Program-made: the position numbers and the translations under genes
Source: JAGWRA01 sp035534615
Lineage (GTDB): Bacteria; Acidobacteriota; Vicinamibacteria; Vicinamibacterales; CAVVIG01
Direction: 5' to 3'
Length of the DNA: 29,913 nucleotides
Assembly: GCA_035534615.1 (NCBI GenBank)
Contig: DATLRO010000018.1
Span: forward strand, 1 to 29,913
The notes under the pieces: generated by a model
Seen by the model: the letters and a program-made list of their open reading frames with translations, nothing else
What the model was told of the DNA's origin: nothing
The model's database searches: none
In this document: one piece after another, positions 1 to 7,986 of the stretch
Layout: every line of letters begins with the position of its first letter
How positions within the stretch are numbered: the first letter of the stretch is position 1

Positions 1-18
1 CGGGGCGCCGGCGCCCCG
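1..18 (-). terminator. Perfect GC-rich palindrome just after the last gene of the long minus-strand run
   Basis: CGGGGCGCCGGCGCCCCG is a perfect 18-bp inverted repeat that begins two bases past the TAG stop (21-23) of the ArnT-like gene. As RNA it would fold into a strong hairpin. Its place at the 3' end of a sixteen-gene run suggests a terminator or an mRNA 3'-end stabiliser. The window ends here, so a following U-run cannot be seen. Confidence 0.45.
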
Positions 19-20
19 CG

Positions 21-1910
21 CTACCGCGGCGCGCCCGGCGGCGTCGCGTGCCCCTGCGCCGCCTCGAGGGTGGCCAGGCTCGGCTGTCCGGGCGTGACCG
101 GCTGATTCACGTACACCGTGTTGTCCCCGCTCTTCGCCAGCACGTAGGTGGAGGCGGCCGGCAGGCGCATCCGCGCCGCCTTCTGCTGGTGCTCCGGCAC
201 GACCAGGAAGGTCCGCGTCGGGCTCTTCCAGACGGCCGGGAAGTCGGCGTCGGTCAGGAAGATGTGCGGCGCATCCGGATAGTTCGAGCCGTACGCCAGG
301 CCGTTGTAGCGGCCGTTGTAGATGAGCGCCTGCTTGTTCGTGTAGAAGCCGACGCTGCAGGCCGCCTCGAACTCGCCGTACACGACGAGCCGATCGTGCG
401 GCTGCCAGTACCTCAGGATGTCCTCGGCGAGCGGCCACGACGACATCTGCGGCGAGAAGGCGGCGAACGCGACGTTCGCCGCGTAGAAGAACACGACCAT
501 CGTCAGCGCCACGGTCAGGTTGGCACCCCACGCCCGGCCGCGGCGCCGCAGCCACCACGCGAGGCCGAAGCCGGCGAGGAACGCGATCGCCGCCTCGGCC
601 GCCGGTGCGCGCAGCACGGCGAACGTGTCGGGCGTCAGGTCGAAGGCCGTCGCCATGGCGACGCGGTAGAAGCTGGTGGGATGCCGGGTGAGCAGGTTGG
701 AGATGTCGGACCTCGACGAGATGTCCCGCGACACCCAGAGCATGGCCGCCAGCAGGGCCGCGATCGCGGCGCCGAGCAGCGCCAGCCCGGCCTGCAGGCG
801 CGGCAGCCATCGCGCGCGCTCCGCCTCCGCGCGGGCGAGCCCCAGGCCGATCAGCAGCGCCACGGCCGGCCAGGCCCCGAACGCGTAGTACTCCATGCGC
901 GACCCGGTGATCGCCGAGAAGAACAGGAAGATGAACGCCGCCCAGATGAACAGCAGCAGCTTCGCCGCGTCGGCGTCGCTCATCCGCGCCCGCCACTGCT
1001 TCGGTCGCGGGCATCCCCGCAGGGCGAACGGCAGGAACACGACCCACGGGAAGAACCACACGAGGTGCTCGGCCCACCACAGCAGCAGCGGGACGGCGGT
1101 GTAGTCGCGCGGGATGCGCCGGCCCAGGGCCCGCAGCACCTGCTCGTTGATGAAGTAGAACCAGAAGAAGCCCGGCGTCCGCAGGATCGCGATGAGGTGC
1201 CACGGCAGCGCGATCACGAGAAACACGATCGCGCCGAGGATCCAGGGGATCTTCCGCCACCGATCGTGGTTGGCGTGGCTCTGCCGCCATCCGCCCACCG
1301 CCAGCAGGAACACGCCCGCGATCCCGAACGGGAACACGACGCCGATCCCGGCGCGCGTGATGATGGCCAGCCCGGTCATCGCCGCGAAGCCCAGGTACCC
1401 GGCGCGCGCCGACAGGCTGCCGGTCCAGGCCCGCAGGAACAGGTAGAACCCGATCGTGAACTGGAGCGCGTACAGCGCCTCCGGGATCATGATGCGGGTG
1501 AACAGGAACACCCCGAAGCTCGTGCCGATGACCAGCGCCCCGTAGAACCCGGATCGCTCGTCGAAGAACCGGCGCCCGAACTCGTACAGCATGAGCATCA
1601 GGCCGATGACCGACAGGGCCAGCGGCAGGCGGGTCGCAAAGGCGGTCTGGCCGAAGATCAGGTAGCTGACGGCGACGAGCCAGTAGTGCAGCGGCGGCTT
1701 CTCGAGCCAGCGGATCCCGTTGATGTGCAGCACCGCCCAGTCGCCGTTGCGGATCATGGCGACCGACGCCAGCGCGTGGCAGCTGTCGGCGTCGTCGAGC
1801 AGCGGCGGGTGCGCCGCGTTGACGATGTAGATGCCGATGCCGATGGCGAGCAGCAGCAGGATGGACAGGCGGCGCCGCGGCGCCGAAGGAGCATCGGTCG
1901 ACACAGTCAT
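21..1910 (-). CDS. ArnT-like integral membrane glycosyltransferase (GT83/PMT_2 family)
   Basis: Predicted 629-aa polytopic membrane protein with about ten hydrophobic segments and a C-terminal soluble part. After the first membrane segment it carries a DDAD acidic motif and then NGIRWLEKPPLHYWL, the periplasmic-loop signature of ArnT/PMT-type transferases. Known members move a sugar from a polyprenyl-phosphate donor to a lipid or protein on the periplasmic face. I chose the ATG at 1910, four bases past the hpnI stop. A GTG at 1928 in the same frame would give 635 aa and overlap hpnI by 14 bases. It is the last gene of the hopanoid run, directly after hpnI and a pair of SMR-like proteins, a layout reminiscent of ArnE/F next to ArnT. 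Acceptor and donor are unknown; a hopanoid or lipid A acceptor is inference. Confidence 0.85.
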   Translation of the reverse strand: MTVSTDAPSAPRRRLSILLLLAIGIGIYIVNAAHPPLLDDADSCHALASVAMIRNGDWAVLHINGIRWLEKPPLHYWLVAVSYLIFGQTAFATRLPLALSVIGLMLMLYEFGRRFFDERSGFYGALVIGTSFGVFLFTRIMIPEALYALQFTIGFYLFLRAWTGSLSARAGYLGFAAMTGLAIITRAGIGVVFPFGIAGVFLLAVGGWRQSHANHDRWRKIPWILGAIVFLVIALPWHLIAILRTPGFFWFYFINEQVLRALGRRIPRDYTAVPLLLWWAEHLVWFFPWVVFLPFALRGCPRPKQWRARMSDADAAKLLLFIWAAFIFLFFSAITGSRMEYYAFGAWPAVALLIGLGLARAEAERARWLPRLQAGLALLGAAIAALLAAMLWVSRDISSRSDISNLLTRHPTSFYRVAMATAFDLTPDTFAVLRAPAAEAAIAFLAGFGLAWWLRRRGRAWGANLTVALTMVVFFYAANVAFAAFSPQMSSWPLAEDILRYWQPHDRLVVYGEFEAACSVGFYTNKQALIYNGRYNGLAYGSNYPDAPHIFLTDADFPAVWKSPTRTFLVVPEHQQKAARMRLPAASTYVLAKSGDNTVYVNQPVTPGQPSLATLEAAQGHATPPGAPR

Positions 1911-1914
1911 GATG

Positions 1915-3072
1915 TCACTCGCCGTCACGCCGGCCGGCGACCGGCACGAGGCGGCCGCGGCGGAGATGGAACACGCGCCCGCGCCACTCGATCCGGTTCC
2001 GGAACAGGCTCACACCCCAGATGACACACGCGATCGCGTCGTACACCGGCACGAGCCACCAGCGATCGAGGAGCCCGCGATCCCCCAGCCCCCGGACGCC
2101 GACCTCCCGGGCCATCGCCAGGCGCAGCGCCAGATACGCCGCCGGATACGCCACGGCAACCGCCACGGACGGCGCCACGGCCGCCGCGGCGACCGCCCAC
2201 GGCAGCCCCTGCGTCACGACCAGGCCGGCGTGCCCGCCCGGCCGGCAGTGCCGCCGCGTGATCGCCCACCGCAGGGCATGGCGCACGAACGCGCCGGTCG
2301 TGGTCACGCATTCCGACTGCACCACGTACGGCGCCAGCTCGACGCGATGGCCGCCCGCCGCGATGCGGGCCCCCAGCTCGAAGTCCTCGGCGCAATAGTC
2401 GACGAGCGCCTCGAACCCGCCGATCTCCGCCAGCCTGGCACGCGGGACCGCCATCGTGGCGCCGAGCGCGAAGCGCACGCCCTCGATCCACCACGCGACC
2501 AGCACGGCCGCGGCGAAGTCGGTCGCGATGGCCAGCGACTCCAGCGCGGCCCCGAGGCTCCCGTCGCGCAGGCCCGTGTACAGGCACGTGACCAGCCCCA
2601 CCTGCGGATCCTCGAACGGCCCGACGACGGCGCGGAGGTAGTCGGGGCCGACGCGGATGTCGCTGTCGTTGATCACCAGCAGGTCGTGCCGCGCCTCCTG
2701 CGCCAGACGGCACAGCTTGTTCACCTTGCTGCTCTCGCCCAGCTGCGGCGCCCCGACGAGCAGGCGGATGGGCCGACCGGGAAACTCGGCGATCACCCGC
2801 TGGATCACCGGCACCGCCGGATCGTCGTCGTCGGCCACGGCGAACAGGATCTCGTACTCCGGGTAGTCCTGGCGGCAGAAACTCGCGAAATTTCCGTACG
2901 AGTCGCGGTCGAGCCCGCGGACCGGCTTCAGCAGGCTCACCGGCGGCGTCGCCGCGCCCCCGGGCGGCCGGCGCCTGCTGAACCGGCGGACCGCCGCGAT
3001 CGCCACCAGGTCGTACGCCAGCGGCAGCACGGCGCCCGCCAGCACGACCCACCGGACGGCTTCTGCCAGCAT
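1915..3072 (-). CDS. hpnI: HpnI, hopanoid glycosyltransferase (GT2/GT21, ceramide-glucosyltransferase-like)
   Basis: 385 aa. An N-terminal membrane segment (about residues 8-28) is followed by a GT-A fold: SLLKPVRGLD near 46-55, the DDDD cluster at 81-84, DSD at 136-138 as the metal/nucleotide site, EDFELGARI as the third acidic motif, and RHALRW as the (Q/R)XXRW motif of processive-type transferases. The C-terminus has further hydrophobic segments. This architecture is that of HpnI, which in Burkholderia adds N-acetylglucosamine to bacteriohopanetetrol. Its neighbours include hpnJ, the later step of the same route. The ATG at 3072 has AGGAGG about 12 bases upstream. Ceramide glucosyltransferase is the nearest alternative but is unlikely beside shc, hpnA, hpnG and hpnJ. 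Confidence 0.88.
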   Translation of the reverse strand: MLAEAVRWVVLAGAVLPLAYDLVAIAAVRRFSRRRPPGGAATPPVSLLKPVRGLDRDSYGNFASFCRQDYPEYEILFAVADDDDPAVPVIQRVIAEFPGRPIRLLVGAPQLGESSKVNKLCRLAQEARHDLLVINDSDIRVGPDYLRAVVGPFEDPQVGLVTCLYTGLRDGSLGAALESLAIATDFAAAVLVAWWIEGVRFALGATMAVPRARLAEIGGFEALVDYCAEDFELGARIAAGGHRVELAPYVVQSECVTTTGAFVRHALRWAITRRHCRPGGHAGLVVTQGLPWAVAAAAVAPSVAVAVAYPAAYLALRLAMAREVGVRGLGDRGLLDRWWLVPVYDAIACVIWGVSLFRNRIEWRGRVFHLRRGRLVPVAGRRDGE

Positions 3073-3088
3073 CGCGGCGGCGATCCTC

Positions 3089-3460
3089 CTATCCCATCCA
3101 GACGAGGGCGACGCCGAGACAGACCAGCGTCACGCCGAGCCAGCGGGCCCCGCTCACCTGTTCGCCCAGCAGGAAGCGCGCGCCGACGGCCCCGACCGCG
3201 TAGCTCAGCGCGGTGGCCGGCACGGCGAAGCTGACGGGCGACCACGACAGCACGGCCAGCAGGGCGAAGAACGCGAGCGCCATCAGCGCGACGCCGATCC
3301 ACATCCAGCCGATCCGGGCCGCGCGGACGATGGTCCGCGCGAGCGCCGCCGGCCGGAAGCTGGTGACCTCGCCGACCTGCTTCATGGCGTGGCTCACGGC
3401 GATTTCACCGCCGGTGCCCGCCAGCACGATGACCGCAATCCCGAGGACCGTCTGCAGCAT
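3089..3460 (-). CDS. SMR/EamA-like small membrane protein, Glu-containing partner
   Basis: 123 aa with about four transmembrane segments, the size and layout of small multidrug resistance (SMR) or ArnE/ArnF-type half transporters. In the first helix Glu19 is followed eight residues later by Lys27 in the context GGEIAVSHAMK. This is the same spacing as Glu14 and Lys22 of EmrE, where the glutamate is the proton/substrate site. Its start overlaps the stop of the preceding gene by one base (TGATG), so the two are probably translationally coupled and may form a heterodimer. Placed between hpnJ and hpnI/ArnT-like genes, it is a candidate flippase for a lipid or lipid-linked sugar. That role is inferred from ArnE/ArnF; substrate is unknown. 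Confidence 0.78.
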   Translation of the reverse strand: MLQTVLGIAVIVLAGTGGEIAVSHAMKQVGEVTSFRPAALARTIVRAARIGWMWIGVALMALAFFALLAVLSWSPVSFAVPATALSYAVGAVGARFLLGEQVSGARWLGVTLVCLGVALVWMG

Positions 3461-3876
3461 CAGGAGGGCCCGGTGGTGCTCGGCGGCGTGCGGCTGATCA
3501 GCAGCACGCCGCCGCAGATGCAGGCGATCCCGCTCCAGCGCAGATCACTGACGCTCTCACCGAGCAGCGCCCAGCCGAGCAGGGGCACGACGGCGTAGCC
3601 GATCGCCGACACCGGCGTCACGAAGCTGTAGTCGGCCCAGGACAGCAGGGCGAGATAGCAGATGAAGAAGGCCAGCAGGCTGCCGATGCCGAGCCAGATG
3701 AACGGATTGGTGAACGTGTCGAGGAACACGCGGGCGAGCGCGTCGACCGACCAGGCGTCGATCGCCCCGACCCGCTTCATGCCGACACTCAGCAGGACGT
3801 TGCCGATCGAGCTGAGCAGCACGACCAGCACGATCAGGACGAAGGTCTTCGTGTGCAGCGATCGGGACGACGACAT
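3460..3876 (-). CDS. SMR/EamA-like small membrane protein, Asn-containing partner
   Basis: 138 aa, four predicted transmembrane helices after a short polar N-terminus. The C-terminal half (YSFVTPVSAIGYAVVPLLGW then LLGES) matches the EamA/SMR pattern. In helix 1 the position equivalent to EmrE Glu14 is Asn26 (GNVLLSVGMK, with Lys34 eight residues on), so this subunit lacks the essential carboxylate that its neighbour keeps. Paired SMR genes that differ this way often work as obligate heterodimers. The gene starts 25 bases after hpnJ ends and its TGA overlaps the next ATG by one base. Confidence 0.76.
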   Translation of the reverse strand: MSSSRSLHTKTFVLIVLVVLLSSIGNVLLSVGMKRVGAIDAWSVDALARVFLDTFTNPFIWLGIGSLLAFFICYLALLSWADYSFVTPVSAIGYAVVPLLGWALLGESVSDLRWSGIACICGGVLLISRTPPSTTGPS

Positions 3877-3901
3877 GGTGACCGGCGCCGGCGGAGCCGG
3901 A

Positions 3902-5371
3902 TCAGAGCTCGGCCTGGCTGCCGGCCAGCGGCCGCTGCCCGGCGTATTTCCGCCGATCGGCGCGCAGCCGCATGAACTCGACCGCCTCGCGGTAGAGCCG
4001 CTTGCGCTCGTGGGCGTTCCACAGGGACTCGCGCACGATCCGCCAGGCGACTCTCGGCCGGAAGTAGTAGGAATCGTAGAAGCGGTTCACGGCATCCATC
4101 ATCTCCTCGCGTCCCAGATTCTGGTACTGGATGTGCGGGAGCTGGTGGCCGTGCTCGTCGGTCATCGGCGTCGCGGTCAGCGAGCCGGTCTGCTGGAGGT
4201 GCTGGTAGAGCTCCGTGCCGGGGTAGGCATGGGCGATCGACACCTGGATCGTCTCGCAGTCGAGCTCCTTGGCGAAGTCGATCGTCTTCTGGATCGTCTC
4301 GCGGGTTTCGCCCGGCAGGCCGATGATGAAGTCGCCGTGGATCCGGATGCCGACCTTCTTGCAGTTCTGCACGAACCGGCGCGCCATCTCGACCGTCGCG
4401 CCCTTCTTGATGTTCTTCAGGATCTGGTCGTCGCCCGACTCGAACCCGACGATGAACAGCCGCGCGCCGCCGTCGGCCATCGCCTTCAGCGTCTCGTAAT
4501 CGCTGTGGACGCGCGCCGTGCACGACCACTGGAGCTTCAGCGGCTTGAACTTCGCCGCCAGTTCCAGCATCCGGTCCTTCCGGATGTTGAACGTGTCGTC
4601 GTCGAAGAAGAACTCCCGGGCCTGCGGGAACAGCTCGATGGCGTGCGCCATCTCCCGCGCCACCTGGTCCGCGGAGCGCACGCGCCACTGGTGCCCCGAG
4701 AGCGTCTGCGGCCACTGGCAGAAGGTGCACATGGCCGGGCAGCCGCGCGAGCTGTACAGGGCGACGTAGGGATGCAGGAGGAACGGCACGTTGTACCGCT
4801 CGATCGTCAGGTCCCGCTTGTAGACGTCGGTGGCGAACGGCAGGGCGTCGAGCTCGGCGGTCTGCAGCGCCGGCCGGGCGGGGTTGTGCACGATCCGTCC
4901 GTCCTCGCGGTAGCTGGCGCCGGCGATCGTCGACAGCGGCCGTCCCTCCGCGAATTCGACGACGGCGTAGTCGAACTCCCCGCGGACGACGAAGTCGATG
5001 TCGGCGCTGGCCTTCAGGCTCTCCTCCGGCTGCACCTGCACCTGCGGGCCGACGAACGCCACCTTCAGGTCCGGCTTGCGCTCCTTCATCGCGCGGATGA
5101 GCCGCAGGTCGCTCTGGAAGCCGGCCGTCGAGGTGAAGAGCACGACGAACTCGTAGTCCTGCGCGATGTCGACCGTCTCGAGCGCGGAGATCTTGTGAGG
5201 GCAGGCATCGAGCAGGCGGCTGCCCGGCAGCATGCCCGCCGGATAGGCCAGCCAGACCGGATACCAGTACGACTCGATTTCCCGCGTGGCCGGCCACCGC
5301 GAGCCGGCGCCCCCGTCGTAGCCGTCGAAGCTCGGGGGATTCAGCAGGAGCGTTTTCATCACCGAAGCCAT
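3902..5371 (-). CDS. hpnJ: HpnJ, B12-type radical SAM enzyme of hopanoid side-chain modification
   Basis: 489 aa. The N-terminal third has a cobalamin-binding-like layout (FVGPQVQVQPEESL and surroundings), followed by a radical SAM domain whose [4Fe-4S] ligands are Cys211, Cys215 and Cys218 (CPAMCTFC). Downstream motifs FFDDDTF, FIVGFESGDD and IGLPGE are typical of this superfamily. Length and sequence match HpnJ, which in Burkholderia turns BHT glucosamine into BHT cyclitol ether by rearranging the sugar ring. It lies between the transporter block and the SMR-hpnI block. The start at 5371 has GAGGAG about 11 bases upstream; an in-frame ATG at 5359 (MKTLLLNPP) is an alternative and matches the usual N-terminus better. 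Confidence 0.9.
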   Translation of the reverse strand: MASVMKTLLLNPPSFDGYDGGAGSRWPATREIESYWYPVWLAYPAGMLPGSRLLDACPHKISALETVDIAQDYEFVVLFTSTAGFQSDLRLIRAMKERKPDLKVAFVGPQVQVQPEESLKASADIDFVVRGEFDYAVVEFAEGRPLSTIAGASYREDGRIVHNPARPALQTAELDALPFATDVYKRDLTIERYNVPFLLHPYVALYSSRGCPAMCTFCQWPQTLSGHQWRVRSADQVAREMAHAIELFPQAREFFFDDDTFNIRKDRMLELAAKFKPLKLQWSCTARVHSDYETLKAMADGGARLFIVGFESGDDQILKNIKKGATVEMARRFVQNCKKVGIRIHGDFIIGLPGETRETIQKTIDFAKELDCETIQVSIAHAYPGTELYQHLQQTGSLTATPMTDEHGHQLPHIQYQNLGREEMMDAVNRFYDSYYFRPRVAWRIVRESLWNAHERKRLYREAVEFMRLRADRRKYAGQRPLAGSQAEL

Positions 5372-5444
5372 ACGCGCGTCGTCTCCTCACTCACGAACGG
5401 TCGATGCAGGGCTCGCAGCCCGCGCCGCCGGATCATCCACGGCG

Positions 5445-6746
5445 CTAGTGCGCCAGATCGCCCAGTTGCCCCGTCGTCGTCCACAGCGCCAGCTGGGCCT
5501 GCTCTGCGGCCAGCCGGGCGTCCAGGAGCGCCACCTCCGCGTCGCTCTGCCGGATGCGGGCGCGGGCCACGTCGCGCAGGCTCACGAAGCCGGCCTGGTA
5601 CCGCGCATTCAGCTCCCGGAGCGTTTCGTCCGCCAGCTTCGCCTGCAGCCGCGCCACGTCGAGCGCCGCGGCCCGCTCGCGCGCCCGTTCCGCCTGCTGC
5701 CGCACGTCGAGCGTGAGTGCGGCACGCTTCTGCTGCAGTTCCCCGTCGGCCTCCGCCACCTGACTGGCCGCGAGCGCCGCCGCCGCCGAGGTCTGGGCAC
5801 TGAAGATCGGGACCTGCACCTCGATGCCGACGTTCACGTTGTTGCGCTGAAACTTCTGGAAGTACTGGTCGAAATTGTTGTACCGGCTGAACAGCCCGTA
5901 CTGCCCCACCAGATCGACCGACGGCCAATACGCGCCCTGCGCCCCTTTGAGCGCCGCCTGGCGGGCCTGCCGCTCATCCTCGGCCTCGCGCAGCCCCGGA
6001 TTGTTGTGCAGCGCCTTCGCGACCAGGGCGCTGAGAGTTTCCGGCGGTCGCGCCGGCAGCACCGCCTGCTCGAGCTGGATCGGCCGTCCCGGCGGCAGGC
6101 CGATCAGCGTGCGGAGCTGTTCTTCCACTATACCTTCCCGGCCCCCCAGTTGCACGAGGCTTTGCGCGATCTGCGCGGCTTCGATCTCGGCGCGGATGGC
6201 CGCCGCCGGCAGGTCCCGCCCCGCCGCCACCAGGTCCCGGGTGATGGCGACGATCCGATTCGCGCTCGCCTGAGCCGTCCGCCGCGAGGCGACCGCCTGA
6301 CGGACCGACGCCAGCTCGAAGTAGTCCCCCGCCGTCTGTGCAATCACCGCGTCGCGGGTCTGGTCCACCCCCGCGCCGCGCCCGTGCAGCCGGGCTTCGG
6401 CCGCGTTGAGCTGGCCGCGCGACGACCGGTTGAACAGCGTCTGCACGTAGGACAGGTTCAGGACCGAGGGCGCCCCGCCGCCCGGCGTCTGCGGAAAGCC
6501 GTAGGTGTAGACGGCGCCGGTCCCGGTGTAGACGTTCGGGCCGAACACGGACCGCTGGCTCCGGACCTCGGCGGCGCTCACGCGCTGCTGAGCTTCCGCC
6601 AGCGCCACGTCCTGGCTGTGGAGGAGGGCCAGATCGATCGCCTGCTTGAACGTCAGCACCGCCGGCGGATCGGCCGCCGCCGCCACCGGCGGGACGGAAA
6701 GGCCGACGGCCAGCAGGAGGGTGCAGATCGACAGGGTGTGCTTCAT
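5445..6746 (-). CDS. TolC-like outer-membrane efflux protein
   Basis: 433 aa. A cleavable signal peptide (about residues 1-24, hydrophobic core then VAAAA) precedes two tandem OEP repeats rich in Ala, Gln and Arg that are predicted to form long alpha-helical hairpins, with LTFKQAIDLALLHSQ as the usual first-repeat start. TolC-family trimers form the exit duct of tripartite transporters. The ATG follows the stop of the MacB-type permease by only three bases, and the adaptor and TPR genes lie just upstream, so these four genes likely make one export machine. Being embedded between a hopanoid deacetylase and hpnJ suggests a lipid cargo, but a drug or metabolite efflux role cannot be excluded. 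Confidence 0.88.
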   Translation of the reverse strand: MKHTLSICTLLLAVGLSVPPVAAAADPPAVLTFKQAIDLALLHSQDVALAEAQQRVSAAEVRSQRSVFGPNVYTGTGAVYTYGFPQTPGGGAPSVLNLSYVQTLFNRSSRGQLNAAEARLHGRGAGVDQTRDAVIAQTAGDYFELASVRQAVASRRTAQASANRIVAITRDLVAAGRDLPAAAIRAEIEAAQIAQSLVQLGGREGIVEEQLRTLIGLPPGRPIQLEQAVLPARPPETLSALVAKALHNNPGLREAEDERQARQAALKGAQGAYWPSVDLVGQYGLFSRYNNFDQYFQKFQRNNVNVGIEVQVPIFSAQTSAAAALAASQVAEADGELQQKRAALTLDVRQQAERARERAAALDVARLQAKLADETLRELNARYQAGFVSLRDVARARIRQSDAEVALLDARLAAEQAQLALWTTTGQLGDLAH

Positions 6747-6749
6747 GGC

Positions 6750-7949
6750 TCACTCGTGACGGAGAGATTCGACCGGCTGGAGGGAGGAGGCGCGGCGCGC
6801 CGGCAGATAGCCGAACAGGATGCCGGTGGCGGCCGACGCGGTGAGCGCCACGACCACCGACAGCCAGGAGATCGGCACGGACAGCTGGCCCGGCAGCAGG
6901 GGACGGATGAGCAGCGGCACGCTCACGGCGAGCAGGATGCCGATGATCGCCCCCGACCCGCTGATGAACGTCGCCTCGAGCAGGAACTGTTCGAGGATCT
7001 CCATTCGCTGGGCGCCGACCGCCATCCGGATGCCGATCTCGCGCGTCCGCTCCGAGACGGTCACCAGCATGATGTTCATGATGCCGATGCCGCTGATGAC
7101 GAGCGCGATGACGGCCACCAGGAGCAGTGTGAGGGTGAGCGCGGTGCCGATCCGCTGCGCCGCCGCCAGAATCGACGTCAGGTTCTGGACGCGGTACCGC
7201 GCCCCGACGCGGTGCCGGCTCTGCAGCAGCCGCTGCACGTCCCGGGTCACCAGCGGCACCGCCGCGGCCGAGCTCGCCTGCGCGTAGAGCGTCTTCACGA
7301 AGTTGACGCCGGTGTAGTAGCTGAGGAGCGAGAACGGGATGAGGACCGATTCCTCCTGGATCTCCGACTGCCCGAACGTCGACACGCGCTCGCGGAACAC
7401 GCCGATGACCGTGAAGCTCAGCTCCCCGACCCGCGCCGTGTGGCCGACGGCATCCCCCGCCGGAAACATCAGCTTCGCCAGCGCCTGCGTCAGCAGGCAG
7501 ACCTTGCTGTGCGACGTCATGTCGTCGGCGTCGAAGAACCGGCCCGACAGGATCTCGAGGTTGCGGATCGTCTCGAAGCCTTCGGTGACGCCGACCAGCG
7601 TGATCGGCCGCTCGGCGCCGTTGACGACCACCGTCATGGGGATTTCGCGCGTGCCGGCGACGTGGATGACCTGCGGGATGTCGTTCCGGACGGCCTGGAG
7701 ATCGCCGAGCGTCATCTCGTCGGTCAGCGCCGTCCCCTGGTCGGCGTTCGCGCTGACATGCTCGGCATAGACCAGGTTCGCGCCGACCGCCTCGATCTGC
7801 CCGATGATGTAGCGCTTGCCGGTGAGCGCCACCGTCACCACCAGCACGATGCAGGCCGTGCCGATGATGACGCCCAGCATGGCCAGCAGGGCGCGCACCT
7901 TGTTGAGGCGCAGGGCCTCGAGCGCCACCCACCAGCTCTCACTCACCAT
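6750..7949 (-). CDS. MacB-type ABC transporter permease without ATPase domain
   Basis: 399 aa. A first transmembrane helix (near residues 18-40, LLAMLGVIIGTACIVLVV) is followed by a large periplasmic MacB_PCD domain and a C-terminal FtsX domain with three helices, including GIGIMNIMLVTVSERTREIG and the closing YLPARRASSLQPVESLRHE. This is the permease half of MacB. The N-terminal nucleotide-binding domain of full-length MacB is absent, and no ABC ATPase with Walker motifs was found anywhere in the window, so the ATPase must be encoded elsewhere. MacB systems use a mechanotransmission mechanism to push periplasmic substrates through TolC. It is followed at three bases by the TolC-like gene. 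Confidence 0.9.
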   Translation of the reverse strand: MVSESWWVALEALRLNKVRALLAMLGVIIGTACIVLVVTVALTGKRYIIGQIEAVGANLVYAEHVSANADQGTALTDEMTLGDLQAVRNDIPQVIHVAGTREIPMTVVVNGAERPITLVGVTEGFETIRNLEILSGRFFDADDMTSHSKVCLLTQALAKLMFPAGDAVGHTARVGELSFTVIGVFRERVSTFGQSEIQEESVLIPFSLLSYYTGVNFVKTLYAQASSAAAVPLVTRDVQRLLQSRHRVGARYRVQNLTSILAAAQRIGTALTLTLLLVAVIALVISGIGIMNIMLVTVSERTREIGIRMAVGAQRMEILEQFLLEATFISGSGAIIGILLAVSVPLLIRPLLPGQLSVPISWLSVVVALTASAATGILFGYLPARRASSLQPVESLRHE

Positions 7950-7986
7950 GATCGAAACGTCTGCCGAGCGCGGCGCCGCCGGCGTC

